Below are positions 23,615 to 32,028 of a stretch of 32,028 bases of DNA, one piece after another. The notes under the pieces were generated by a model. That model was given only the letters and a program-made list of their open reading frames with translations, was not told where the DNA came from and did not search any database. Within the stretch, counting starts at the first letter, position 1; each line of letters starts with the position of its first letter. Source of the DNA: an uncultured Spongiibacteraceae bacterium (GTDB lineage Bacteria > Pseudomonadota > Gammaproteobacteria > Pseudomonadales > CAMLJR01); assembly GCA_946480345.1 (NCBI GenBank), contig CAMLJR010000011.1:1-32028 (forward strand), given 5' to 3'. A program made the position numbers and the translations under genes.

Positions 23615-24298
23615 ATGCACATCCTTTTGATCGAAGACGATCGCACCGTCGCGGATTACATCGGTAAGGGATTGCGCGAAGGTCAGCATCGCGTTGAGCA
23701 CGCCGCCGATGGCACCAAAGGCTTGGCCAGCGTGCGCGCTGGTAAGTTCGATGCTGTCATCGTCGATCGTATGCTGCCTGGCGTGGACGGCCTGACGATC
23801 ATCGAGGATATGCGCGGCCGCGGCGATAAAACGCCGGTACTGATATTGAGCGCCCTCGGCGATGTCGACGATCGCGTGAAAGGGTTGAAGGCGGGCGGCG
23901 ACGATTATCTGGTTAAACCGTTTGCGTTTGCCGAACTGGTGGCACGTCTTGAAGCGATTCAGCGCCGACAGCAAGCCAACCAGTTCGAGGTGCGTCTCAA
24001 AGTCGCCGACCTTGAAATGGATCTGCTGACGCATCGCGTCACGCGCGATGGTCAGGTTCTGAGTTTGCAGCCGCGCGAATACAAGCTGCTCGAATACATG
24101 ATGCGCCACGCCGGCCAAGTCGTGACGCGCACAATGTTGCTGGAGAACGTCTGGGATTATCACTTCGATCCACAGACTAACGTGATTGACGTCCACATCA
24201 GCCGGTTGCGTCAAAAAATCGATCGCGGCTTCGATGCGCCTTTGCTCAGTACCGTACGCGGCGCCGGTTATTTATTGCAGGACCCCGATCTGCTATGA
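23615..24298 (+). CDS. OmpR/PhoB-family response regulator
   Basis: A 227-residue transcription factor. The receiver domain (about 1-115) has the acidic pair in LLIEDD, phospho-acceptor Asp51 in AVIVDRMLPG, Ser79 and Lys101 in LVKPF. The C-terminal winged helix (about 128-222) includes LQPREYKLLEYMMRHAGQVV and NVIDVHISRLRQKID, the recognition helix and wing region. The family resembles copper/metal-type and envelope-type regulators (CusR, CopR, QseB class), but the stimulus is not readable. It overlaps the kinase gene by ATGA, and a GGAGA ribosome site is present. Confidence 0.96.
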   Translation: MHILLIEDDRTVADYIGKGLREGQHRVEHAADGTKGLASVRAGKFDAVIVDRMLPGVDGLTIIEDMRGRGDKTPVLILSALGDVDDRVKGLKAGGDDYLVKPFAFAELVARLEAIQRRQQANQFEVRLKVADLEMDLLTHRVTRDGQVLSLQPREYKLLEYMMRHAGQVVTRTMLLENVWDYHFDPQTNVIDVHISRLRQKIDRGFDAPLLSTVRGAGYLLQDPDLL

Positions 24299-25665
24299 AT
24301 TTGAAGCGCATTCTCGCCAGCCTCACTTTCAAATTCATGTTTTCGTATGTGGCCGGTTTGAGCGTGGTCGTCTTCATTGTGCTTGCGCTGGTATTTGCCT
24401 CGTTTTCCTCGAACTACTTTCGTAGCGCGCACGATGCGGTGCAGGCGGAGTCCATTCGACTGGAAGAGATTTTTCGCAACGAAGGTATCGCCGCACTGGA
24501 GCAAGCGCTGTTGTCACCGCAGGCAGGTCACAACATCGAGCGCTTCTATTATTTACTGACCGATGCACAGCGACAGCGTATTGCCGGCGATATGAAGAAA
24601 TGGCCGGCCGACAGCTACGAAAACTGGGCTGCGCTCGAATATAGCGTTTCGTTTGGGGATGCCTGGCGCACCGACGAGCATATGATCACGGCGGTAAAAC
24701 ACTTACCCGATGGCAAGTGGCTCGTCGTCGCCCGCAATTACACTGATTTCATCGTGTTCGAACAGATCATCCTGTCGATGTTGCTGCGGACGATGTTTAT
24801 TACGATTGCGTTGGGCGCGATCGGCGGCGCTGTGGTGGCGGGACGCAGTCTGCGCAATATGGAAACGATCAACCGTACCGTGCAATCGATCATGGATGGC
24901 GATTTATCCCAGCGCGTCGCGGTGCGCAATTCGAGCGGCGACTTTCGCCGACTGGGCACCACGTTCAATCGCATGCTCGACCGTATTCAGGCGTTGATGG
25001 ATGGCGTGCGTCAGGTCACCGACAACATCGCCCATGATCTCCGCACACCGCTAACGCGATTACGCAACCATCTGGCCGGTCTACAGGCGGCGATGCCGAG
25101 CGACGCGCAACCCACGGTGCAGGCGGTTATCGATGAGGCGGATGGCTTACTGGCGACGTTCAATGCGTTGCTGCGAATTGCGCAGATCGAATCGGGTCAG
25201 CGTATTTCCGGGTTTCAGCGGCTCGATCTCAGCAAAATCGTGCATGACGTGATCGAGCTGTACGATCCGCTTGCCGTCGACAAAGATATCGAGATCGTTG
25301 CGCATTTAAGCCAGCCGCTCATGCTGGCTGGCGATCGCGATCTGCTGTTTCAGGCGTTCGCCAATCTGCTGGATAACGCGATTAAATACACGCCTGAGCA
25401 CGGCAAAGTGAGAGTTGATGCCACTATCGAGCCCGGCAAGTTGCAGATCGTCATTGCGGACAGTGGTCCCGGCGTGCCGGCGGAGGAGCGCGACAAAATC
25501 TTCCGGCGCTTCTATCGCGTCGAAGCAAGCCGGGGCGAGCAACCGGGCAACGGTTTGGGTTTAAGTCTGGTGCAGGCGGTGATTCATCTGCATTCGGGCG
25601 CTATCGTGGTTGACGACAATCAGCCCGGTTTGCGGGTGTCGGTGCATTTACCGGTGGCAACCTGA
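24295..25665 (+). CDS. Membrane sensor histidine kinase (HAMP-HisKA-HATPase)
   Basis: A 456-residue inner-membrane kinase. Helix 1 is at about 16-38, a periplasmic sensor of about 115 residues follows, and helix 2 lies at about 157-183. A HAMP linker (about 185-240) precedes the H-box DNIAHDLRTPLTRLRN with phospho-acceptor His247. The ATP domain shows the N-box NLLDNAIKY (357-365), G1 DSGPGVP (389-395) and G2 GNGLGLSL (418-425). All catalytic residues are present. Partner of the preceding regulator by gene overlap. The periplasmic part has no recognisable metal-binding cluster. Its stop directly abuts the stop of a convergent gene. Confidence 0.96.
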   Translation: MNLKRILASLTFKFMFSYVAGLSVVVFIVLALVFASFSSNYFRSAHDAVQAESIRLEEIFRNEGIAALEQALLSPQAGHNIERFYYLLTDAQRQRIAGDMKKWPADSYENWAALEYSVSFGDAWRTDEHMITAVKHLPDGKWLVVARNYTDFIVFEQIILSMLLRTMFITIALGAIGGAVVAGRSLRNMETINRTVQSIMDGDLSQRVAVRNSSGDFRRLGTTFNRMLDRIQALMDGVRQVTDNIAHDLRTPLTRLRNHLAGLQAAMPSDAQPTVQAVIDEADGLLATFNALLRIAQIESGQRISGFQRLDLSKIVHDVIELYDPLAVDKDIEIVAHLSQPLMLAGDRDLLFQAFANLLDNAIKYTPEHGKVRVDATIEPGKLQIVIADSGPGVPAEERDKIFRRFYRVEASRGEQPGNGLGLSLVQAVIHLHSGAIVVDDNQPGLRVSVHLPVAT

Positions 25666-26415
25666 TCAAGACTTTACCAACTGAAGATGCGTGGTATCCG
25701 GCGCCGCGACCGCAGGTTTACGGCGTTGGTCATCGGTCAGTAACTCGGCGCCGGCAGGTGCTACGGTAAATTGCGAAATATCAGGATTTACCGCTTCGGT
25801 CGTTGTCGTCAGAGTTTCGATGAGCGCACCGGCGGGCGCGAGGCTCAGGCCATCGATATCCGGTGCGACCGGGTGTAGATGCTGTCGCTCAGACTCGTTG
25901 AGCAAATCGCCCAGCGGGGCCATCGACAGATGATCGATCTGAGGTGCTACCGGCTCGATGTCGGCATGCAGCGAGGGCAGTAAGCCAAGTTCCGCCACCG
26001 AAAGATGACTGGTATCGATAGTGGTCCGCTCGAAAACGCGTCGCTCATTCTCTGTTAAAACATCCGCGCCCGGTGGCGCCAGCTGTAATCCTGTCGATGC
26101 CGTTGTTTTGATGGTCTCTGTGCGTGGCGGTGTGGCTGGTGTTGTCGATGTGGCCGGGGTTGCCGGTACGTCGGTTGGCACCACGACGGATTTAAAGGCG
26201 ACTTCAACGCCAGCCTTTTGCAACGCCTCCCGATATTTCAGCGCCGTGGCTTTATCGACACCGCGTTTAAGTAGCTGCGGTTTGCCGTTGAGCATTCCTG
26301 CCATCGCGGCCGGTGTCGATTTGAAGAGTGCGGCCAATCGCTGCGAGGCAGCTTCGATGGTCACATCGTCGGTCAATTTCCCGGTCAAATACACGTCGTA
26401 CAGTGAGGCATCCAT
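25666..26415 (-). CDS. Hypothetical protein with N-terminal alpha domain and six APxG-type repeats
   Basis: A 249-residue protein without signal peptide or membrane segment. Residues 1-75 look like an ordered domain (YDVYLTGKL, then ALFKSTPAAMAGMLNGKPQL and KRGVDKATALKYREALQKAG). A Thr/Pro-rich linker (80-105) follows. The rest is six spaced copies of a motif close to P-D-I-x-x-L-x-L-A-P-x-G, at about 107, 133, 158, 185, 211 and 239. The linker and repeats may act as flexible binding arms. I do not recognise the family with certainty. It is convergent with the kinase gene and divergent from bolA. Confidence 0.75.
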   Translation of the reverse strand: MDASLYDVYLTGKLTDDVTIEAASQRLAALFKSTPAAMAGMLNGKPQLLKRGVDKATALKYREALQKAGVEVAFKSVVVPTDVPATPATSTTPATPPRTETIKTTASTGLQLAPPGADVLTENERRVFERTTIDTSHLSVAELGLLPSLHADIEPVAPQIDHLSMAPLGDLLNESERQHLHPVAPDIDGLSLAPAGALIETLTTTTEAVNPDISQFTVAPAGAELLTDDQRRKPAVAAPDTTHLQLVKS

Positions 26416-26513
26416 GATGGCGATCTATCGAAAAGGTGGACTGGAAGGGAAGGCGTGGACTAACGGTAGCCGCGACGTTGATGTTGCGCAATCAAATCCA
26501 AGGGGCGACCGCG

Positions 26514-26519
26514 TATAAT
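26514..26519 (+). promoter_or_regulatory. Putative -10 element of bolA
   Basis: A perfect TATAAT lies 32 nt upstream of the bolA ATG, within the divergent gap. At 17 bp upstream only ATCAAA is found, a poor -35. The start of transcription would be near 26526, giving a short leader. The adjacent GC-rich CGCCGCCCC could form the discriminator. Confidence 0.45.
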
Positions 26520-26551
26520 CGCCGCCCCTTAACCCTGCTCGGTAAGCGGCT

Positions 26552-26875
26552 ATGTCGGTGCAAAAGCAGATCGAAACCAAGTTGAATGCGGCTCTACCGT
26601 TGCTGCATGTCGAAGTTATCAATGAGTCGCACATGCATTCGGTGCCGCCGGGTTCGGAAACGCATTTCAAGCTAGTGCTGGTTTCGCCGGAATTTGGCGA
26701 CAAGCGGCCGGTCGCGCGTCACCAGATGATTTACAAAGTACTCGCCGACGAATTAGCTGGGCCCGTGCATGCACTCGCGTTGCACACCTATACCGAACAG
26801 GAATGGCAGCAGCGCAATGGCTTGGCCCCCGCATCGCCCGAATGCATGGGTGGTAGCAAACACGATCATCATTAA
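26552..26875 (+). CDS. bolA: BolA family protein
   Basis: A 107-residue protein of the BolA/IbaG family. The invariant core is visible: HMHSVPPGSETHFKLVLVSP, FGDKRPVARHQMIY with its conserved His, then LADELAGPVHALALHTYTEQ. BolA proteins pair with monothiol glutaredoxins and 2Fe-2S clusters and affect morphology, stress and biofilm regulation. The C-terminal tail ends in MGGSKHDHH, a His-rich extension that might bind metal. It is followed by trhO after 27 nt, so the two may be cotranscribed. Confidence 0.94.
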   Translation: MSVQKQIETKLNAALPLLHVEVINESHMHSVPPGSETHFKLVLVSPEFGDKRPVARHQMIYKVLADELAGPVHALALHTYTEQEWQQRNGLAPASPECMGGSKHDHH

Positions 26876-26902
26876 TTTCCTACGCAGATTGGTTTTACAT
26901 CT

Positions 26903-27856
26903 ATGTCCGTCGTTGTTGCCGCGTTGTACAAATTCGTCACGCTCGAAAATTATCGCGAAATGCGCGAGCCGCTGTTGCAGGTATGCGTCAATGCCGATGT
27001 CAAAGGGTCGCTGTTGCTGGCGCATGAGGGCATCAACGGTACCATCGCCGGCCCCCGCGACGGCATCGATACCGTATTGACGTATTTGCGCGCCGATGCG
27101 CGTTTCGCCGATATCGAAACCAAGGAATCGCTCGACGACGAGCAGCCATTCCTGCGTATGAAAGTGAAGTTAAAAAAAGAGATCGTCACGCTTGGCGTCG
27201 ATGGTATCGATCCGAATTGCCTTGTCGGCCAATATGTCGAGCCGCGCGACTGGAACGCACTGATCAGCGATCCGGAAGTGCTCGTCGTCGATACGCGCAA
27301 TGATTACGAAGTAGAAATAGGCACGTTTCAACACGCGTTGAATCCGAACCTGCAAACGTTTCGCGAGTTCCCCCAGTACGTGCAACAGTTCGATCCGAGT
27401 AAACATAAGAAAGTCGCGATGTTTTGCACCGGCGGAATTCGCTGCGAAAAAGCATCCGCCTTTATGCTGCAACAAGGCTTCGATGAGGTGTATCACCTCA
27501 AGGGCGGAATTCTGAAATATTTCGAGGAAGTGCCCGCCGAACAAAGTTTATGGCAGGGGGAATGCTTCGTTTTCGATAACCGCGTTGCAGTGAATCACCA
27601 ACTGCAAAAAGGAACATACGAACTGTGTCATGCGTGCGGTTGGGGTGTCGATGACACCGCGCGTGAATCGCCGCTTTACGAAGCGGGAGTGTCGTGTCCG
27701 CGCTGCCATGCGACATTAACCGAGGAACAAAAAGGACGCTTTCGCGAGCGCCGCAAGCAAATCGAATTAGCAGAACAGCGCGGCGAAAAACATCTCGGCG
27801 TGCCAATCGAAGAGCGGCGTGCAAATGCGTATGCCAAGCATCGCGAGTCCGAGTAA
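26903..27856 (+). CDS. trhO: tRNA uridine(34) hydroxylase TrhO (rhodanese family, YceA)
   Basis: A 317-residue cytoplasmic enzyme that hydroxylates U34 of tRNA to 5-hydroxyuridine, an oxygen-dependent route to cmo5U/mo5U wobble bases. The N-terminal acylphosphatase-like domain ends near 95, and a rhodanese domain (about 115-215) has the catalytic CTGGIRC (Cys175, Cys181). The C-terminal Zn-finger-like cysteines are Cys242, Cys245, Cys265 and Cys268, followed by a charged helix ([19 protein letters not shown]). Length matches the family. Located just downstream of bolA and convergent with the GGDEF/EAL gene, 7 nt away. Confidence 0.95.
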   Translation: MSVVVAALYKFVTLENYREMREPLLQVCVNADVKGSLLLAHEGINGTIAGPRDGIDTVLTYLRADARFADIETKESLDDEQPFLRMKVKLKKEIVTLGVDGIDPNCLVGQYVEPRDWNALISDPEVLVVDTRNDYEVEIGTFQHALNPNLQTFREFPQYVQQFDPSKHKKVAMFCTGGIRCEKASAFMLQQGFDEVYHLKGGILKYFEEVPAEQSLWQGECFVFDNRVAVNHQLQKGTYELCHACGWGVDDTARESPLYEAGVSCPRCHATLTEEQKGRFRERRKQIELAEQRGEKHLGVPIEERRANAYAKHRESE

Positions 27857-27863
27857 GGCCAGG

Positions 27864-30038
27864 TCAGTGCCCGGCACTTGCCGTCTGGTGCAGCAACATC
27901 CCGGTCGATAGCGCCAGCCGATCGACTAGCTCACTCAACGGCGCCGCCTTTCCGAATAAATATCCCTGCACGGCGTTACAGCCGAGCGAGCGCAAATAAT
28001 GCAGTTGCGCAACATTCTCGACGCCCTCCGCAATGATGCTCAGCTTCAATCCTTGCGCCATCGAGATGATGGCGTTAACGATGCACGCATCTTCTTCGGC
28101 CGTTTTAATAGCGAGCACGAAGCTGCGATCGATTTTCAATGTATTGATCGGAAACTTCTGCAAATAGCTCAGTGACGAATAACCGGTGCCAAAGTCGTCG
28201 ATCGCGATCTGTACGCCAGCGCTGCTGAGCTTGCGCAATTTCTCGATCACATCGTGCCGATCGTTCATCAGCAGGCCTTCGGTAATTTCGAGCTCCAGCA
28301 AGTGCGCTGGGAACTGTTCGCGCGTCAGCACATCGAGAATGTGTTCGACGAAATTGGCGCGCTCGAGCACGAGCGGCGATAAATTTACCGACAGTTTCAG
28401 CAACGGATGTCCGGTGCGGTGTTGCGCACCGATTTCGCGACACGCGCAACTCAGCGTCAGCCGATCGAGTTCGATAATCAGGCGGCTGTCTTCGGCAACA
28501 GGAATAAATTCGGCCGGCGCCAATAAGCCCAGCGTCGGATGGCGCCAGCGCACCAATGCTTCAACGCCGACCAATTGCTCGGTCTGTGCGTCGACTTGTG
28601 GCTGGTAATGAATTTCGAATTCGTTGTTTTCGAGTGCGCGACGCATATCTTGCTCTAGCAGCAGGCGTTGCGTAGCAATCGCAGTCATGTCGTGACTGAA
28701 AACGTGATAGCCATCCTTGCCAGTATTTTTTACGCGGTACATTGCGATGTCGGCGTTTTTAATCAAACCGTCGAGCGTGGTGCCGCCTTCGGGATAAACC
28801 GCGATGCCGATCGATGCGCCAATATGAATATCGTGATCGCCGAGTTTGAATGGGTCTTTAATACTCTCAAGTATTTTTTCCGCCACTTGAATCGCCGCCT
28901 GCGTGCCCATCATGTCGGGCAGCAGCAAGGTGAATTCGTCGCCGCCAAAACGCGACAATGTATCGCCTTTACGAATGCAGCTTAAAAGACGCTGGCTGAC
29001 GGCCTGCAACAGTCGATCGCCCATCGTGTGACCCAGCGAGTCATTGATAATTTTGAAACGATCGAGATCGATAAACATAACCGCAAGACGCTGATTATTT
29101 CGCGCGGCCTGCGTCAGTCCCATGCTCAGACGATCTTTAAATAACGCGCGATTCGGCAAGCGCGTTAATAAATCGTGATAGGCCTGAAAATTAATGAATG
29201 CTTCGGCTTCCATGCGATCGGTAATGTCGCGCGCCGTACCGTAAATTCGATAGCGCTGCGCGTTGCCGGCAATGCTTTCAGTCTCGCTGACCGGCCATAC
29301 CGAGAGTTCAAAATAGCGTTTGCTCTGGCTTTGTTCGCGCGGACGCAACGCGATTTCGATGCTGCGCGATGAATTGTGCGAGCGCGCTGCCTGCTCGAAA
29401 AAGTAACGCGCTTTTTCCAAATCTTCTTCATCGACCAATTGCGTGATCGGATGGCCCAGCAGCTCGTTGCGGCCATAACCGAGCAGTGATTCGATTTTCG
29501 AGTTGAGAAAACTAAAGCAGCCTTGCTCGTCGAGAATATAGATGAGGTCGGGCGAATTATTCACGATGAATCGGTGCAGTTTTTCGGAGCGATTGAGACG
29601 CGCTTCCATCACGCGATTCGCATCTTCCAAACGTTTTTTGCGGATGGCGTTGTTGACGGTTGCCAGTAACTCTTCCGGTACATACGGCTTCTTTAAGTAA
29701 TCGTAAGCGCCGTTGCGCAATGCGCGCGAAATGTCGTCGATCGAAGTTTCCCCGCTGACGACAACCGTCATCGTCGCGATTTTATGCGTCGCCATGTAGT
29801 GCATCACATCGTGGCCGCTAACATCGGGCATGCGCAGATCGAGCAGCAGCAGGTCGTAATGGTTGCGACACAACTGCGCGATGGCTTCCTGGCCGCCCAG
29901 CGCGGTATCGACTTCGAAGCGATAGATCTGCAACAGGGCGTGCAGGCTTTCTAATAAACGCGGGTCATCGTCCGCGAGCAGAATTCGTGCGGATTGCTCG
30001 GATATTTGATCGTCGAGCTCGATCGCAGGAGTTTTCAT
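27864..30038 (-). CDS. REC-PAS-GGDEF-EAL response regulator
   Basis: A 724-residue soluble protein combining phosphorelay input with c-di-GMP turnover. Receiver (about 15-135): LADDD, Asp67 in LLLLDLRMPD, Lys117 in LKKPY. PAS (about 153-275) has IVNNSPDLIYILDEQG and IYGTARDITDR. GGDEF (about 285-450) keeps GGDEF (365-369) and the I-site RKGD (356-359). EAL (about 460-705) keeps Glu493 in EALVRWRHP, Asn552, EITE (584-587), DDFGTGYSSL (614-623), Lys635 and Glu671. Both catalytic domains look intact, so it may be bifunctional. Its ATG follows the stop of the upstream kinase gene with no gap. Confidence 0.96.
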   Translation of the reverse strand: MKTPAIELDDQISEQSARILLADDDPRLLESLHALLQIYRFEVDTALGGQEAIAQLCRNHYDLLLLDLRMPDVSGHDVMHYMATHKIATMTVVVSGETSIDDISRALRNGAYDYLKKPYVPEELLATVNNAIRKKRLEDANRVMEARLNRSEKLHRFIVNNSPDLIYILDEQGCFSFLNSKIESLLGYGRNELLGHPITQLVDEEDLEKARYFFEQAARSHNSSRSIEIALRPREQSQSKRYFELSVWPVSETESIAGNAQRYRIYGTARDITDRMEAEAFINFQAYHDLLTRLPNRALFKDRLSMGLTQAARNNQRLAVMFIDLDRFKIINDSLGHTMGDRLLQAVSQRLLSCIRKGDTLSRFGGDEFTLLLPDMMGTQAAIQVAEKILESIKDPFKLGDHDIHIGASIGIAVYPEGGTTLDGLIKNADIAMYRVKNTGKDGYHVFSHDMTAIATQRLLLEQDMRRALENNEFEIHYQPQVDAQTEQLVGVEALVRWRHPTLGLLAPAEFIPVAEDSRLIIELDRLTLSCACREIGAQHRTGHPLLKLSVNLSPLVLERANFVEHILDVLTREQFPAHLLELEITEGLLMNDRHDVIEKLRKLSSAGVQIAIDDFGTGYSSLSYLQKFPINTLKIDRSFVLAIKTAEEDACIVNAIISMAQGLKLSIIAEGVENVAQLHYLRSLGCNAVQGYLFGKAAPLSELVDRLALSTGMLLHQTASAGH

Positions 30039-32028
30039 CTACGGGGACGGTATCAGCAATTGAAATTCGGTGCCGGCTTTATTGCTTTTACACATGATTG
30101 ATCCACCGATTTCATCGATTAGTTTTTTGGTAATGCTCAACCCAAGGCCGGAGTGCGCGCCGCCTTTAGTCGATGCGACAGGGGAAAATAAATGCTTCAA
30201 AACAGAAGTGGGAAGCCCCGGTCCATTATCGGCGACCGTTATTGCAGCAAAATTTCGGCCATTCACCACGACATCGCTTTGCGTAATCAGCCTGATTGTG
30301 CCGCCGGGCGGTAATGCTTCCACGGCGTTCTTTAATAGGTTGGTCAGGATTTGCTGAATGTGGGTGGAGTTGGTGCTTAGCGGCGGCAACGATTCCGCCA
30401 GCTCCACGCGAAGATTGATTTGATGAGTGGTACACAACGAGGTTTCAAAAATGCGCGCGATATCCGCGACGAGCTTATTCAATGCGATTTCGCCATCGCC
30501 TGCCGGCGCCGATTCCGGTTCGCGTAAACGCAGCAGAATCGTTCCAACGCGATCGATTTCCTGTTTGATCAGATCGAGATCGCCATGCGCTTGATGTTCG
30601 TCTCCGAGTTTGACGCGGAGTAATTCGAGATAATTGCGAATAATGCTGAGTGGATTACTGGCCTCGTGGACTGCCTCGCGAATTTTCAGCTGCATGACAT
30701 CCTCGTCATCGCCGCCAATATCCGCAAGCTGTAACCGTTTTTGATGGAACTGAATCGCCGCTGCGATTTCGCTGCACAGACCACCGAGCAGCGCCGGTCG
30801 GCTGACTTGCGGATCATCGCCGCCACGCATCAGACCGAGCACCAGCACACCGACCACTAAATCATTTTTGCGCAGCGGCAGACACACCAGATAATCGGCT
30901 TCGCAGTAGCTCAGCAATTGTTTGTCGATCACCGCGAGGGTGTCGGCTTCCTGCGCGCTGCCGCGCATCGGTAATTGTTGTAGTAGTGCGTCGCTAATCA
31001 GACTGCGGTTCGGCAATAAAGGGATGACGAAATCGGGTTCACTCTGGACATCGTCGAGATGATGCTCGGGAATAAATGCGTTGATGGTGGCGGAATCGTG
31101 ATCGGCGATAAATAACAGACAACGATCGATACCGAGCGTAACAAATACGATACGCCGAATCGTGTGCTCCAGCGCGTTGCGTGTTTCGCTGCGCCATAGT
31201 TCTGCATTGATCTGCCCAAGCTGGCTCAGTTGGCCGATACGTTCGCCCAATAATGCGGTTTGCGCTGCATCGCTTTCACGATCGGAAAGCCCGATGTCGA
31301 TATTCAAACTACCCGCCAGCCGCTCGACGTCGGCGGCAATGCGCGAACCCAGCTCTCGGGTCAGCGCCTCGTTCAAACCAAACAGCTGATCGGCTTGTTC
31401 GATGGCCTCATCGTTGAGTTCAATCGGCGCACTCAACGCGCTCGCCAAATTCATGATTTTTACGAGATGGTGCGCGTCGAGAATCTGCGCGCTCGGTTCA
31501 TGATGATAACGGACGGCATCGGCCATGAATCCGCCGAGTTGCCAGCTCGCGATCAGGTCGGCGCCGATTACGTCGTGACTTTGCTGAAAACAGCGTCGCT
31601 CGGCATCGAGCAGGCTGCGATCGCTGGTAGCGGCAGACCATTGCTCGATATAGGCGCCGTCGTGTTGATTCAGCAGAATCAATTGCCCGACATCCATCAG
31701 CAACCCACATAAGTACGCCTCGTCGGGTGCCGAATAGCCGGTCAAATTAGCGAGGATGTGCGCGAAGTTGGCGGATACCAGCGATCGACGCCAAAACGCC
31801 TTAACGAACGGAGCGTGCTGCGGATTGAAGCGATGAAAGAATTGTTTGATCGCCGCGGTGATGACAATTGTTTTAACGGTGTCTGTGCCGAGCAATAACA
31901 GCGCGCGGTCGACGCTCTGACAGGCCTTACTACGGCCGTAATAACTCGAATTGGCGATACCGAGCAGGCGCGCTGTCATCGCTGTGTCGTGATGAATGAT
32001 GCTGGCGAGTTGCTGAAAATCAGCATGA
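30039..32028 (-). CDS. HDOD-GAF-histidine kinase (N-terminus beyond right edge)
   Basis: At least 662 residues in the window; the frame is open through the right edge. HDOD domain (signalling fold with a degenerate HD site) covers the start, with ADFQQLASIIHHDTAMTARL and LLGIANSSYYG, then GLLMDVGQLILLNQHD and ADAVRYHHEPS. A GAF-like region follows (about 255-415 from the first in-window Met). The kinase part has an H-box of the HEASNPLSIIRNYLELLR type (His438), NLLKNAVEALPPGG (N-box), ADNGPGLP (G1) and GLGLSITKKL (G2). No membrane helix is seen. It is immediately followed by the REC-PAS-GGDEF-EAL gene, its probable phosphotransfer partner. Confidence 0.95.
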   Translation of the reverse strand, partial: HADFQQLASIIHHDTAMTARLLGIANSSYYGRSKACQSVDRALLLLGTDTVKTIVITAAIKQFFHRFNPQHAPFVKAFWRRSLVSANFAHILANLTGYSAPDEAYLCGLLMDVGQLILLNQHDGAYIEQWSAATSDRSLLDAERRCFQQSHDVIGADLIASWQLGGFMADAVRYHHEPSAQILDAHHLVKIMNLASALSAPIELNDEAIEQADQLFGLNEALTRELGSRIAADVERLAGSLNIDIGLSDRESDAAQTALLGERIGQLSQLGQINAELWRSETRNALEHTIRRIVFVTLGIDRCLLFIADHDSATINAFIPEHHLDDVQSEPDFVIPLLPNRSLISDALLQQLPMRGSAQEADTLAVIDKQLLSYCEADYLVCLPLRKNDLVVGVLVLGLMRGGDDPQVSRPALLGGLCSEIAAAIQFHQKRLQLADIGGDDEDVMQLKIREAVHEASNPLSIIRNYLELLRVKLGDEHQAHGDLDLIKQEIDRVGTILLRLREPESAPAGDGEIALNKLVADIARIFETSLCTTHQINLRVELAESLPPLSTNSTHIQQILTNLLKNAVEALPPGGTIRLITQSDVVVNGRNFAAITVADNGPGLPTSVLKHLFSPVASTKGGAHSGLGLSITKKLIDEIGGSIMCKSNKAGTEFQLLIPSP

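Noticed and set aside
27866..27878. AGTGC-CCG-GCACT hairpin as a trhO terminator
   Set aside because: Only a 5-bp stem with no T-run, inside the end of the GGDEF/EAL gene; too weak to call.
1..32028. CRISPR array, insertion sequence, phage or plasmid genes, tRNA/rRNA genes
   Set aside because: None seen: no spaced repeats of CRISPR type, no transposase or integrase motifs, and no cloverleaf or rRNA stretches. The only tandem repeats are those listed.

Overview
The window looks like ordinary chromosome from a mid-GC gammaproteobacterium. The nearest recognisable gene order is that of Pseudomonas and its relatives (Pseudomonadales or Cellvibrionales). Two syntenies support this: ccoNOQP-ccoGHIS-TauE-like-hemN, and pepA-holC-(acidic protein)-valS with lptFG divergent from pepA. 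No phage, insertion sequence, CRISPR, tRNA or rRNA was seen. No exotic new system was recognised. The less ordinary material is in signalling pairs, repeat structures and regulatory sites.

Region 1 (1-10808, all minus strand) is a cbb3-type cytochrome c oxidase locus. It holds the structural genes ccoN-ccoO-ccoQ-ccoP, the assembly genes ccoG, ccoH (fixH), ccoI (copper ATPase) and ccoS, and a TauE/DsbD_2-like membrane protein with a His-rich tail. An exosortase-type acyltransferase follows, then hemN, which is cut by the left edge. FNR/Anr-type boxes lie upstream of ccoN (with a well-placed -10 element) and upstream of hemN (a perfect box), so the respiratory and anaerobic heme genes are probably co-induced at low oxygen. 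The acyltransferase is an unexpected guest between the TauE-like gene and hemN.

Region 2 (11075-13762) holds a Sui1/YciH translation factor (minus), slyX (plus), a two-gene operon of a CheC-like phosphatase and a PAS-GGDEF diguanylate cyclase, and a convergent cold-shock protein gene.

Region 3 (14066-22765) holds valS with a clear rho-independent terminator, an acidic conserved protein, holC and pepA, all minus. Divergent from these is the lipopolysaccharide transport pair lptF-lptG, which is convergent with an RDD membrane protein.

Region 4 (22844-26415) holds a small exported protein of unknown function, divergent from an OmpR-type response regulator and its sensor kinase. The kinase gene directly abuts a convergent gene for a protein with six degenerate copies of a short motif.

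Region 5 (26514-32028) holds bolA and trhO (plus). Convergent to them are two signalling genes with no gap between them: an HDOD-GAF-histidine kinase (cut by the right edge) and a REC-PAS-GGDEF-EAL protein. With the CheC/GGDEF pair, the window carries two separate c-di-GMP modules, each coupled to a phosphotransfer or chemotaxis-type partner. Domain boundaries and family names were assigned by reading the translations, not by database search.
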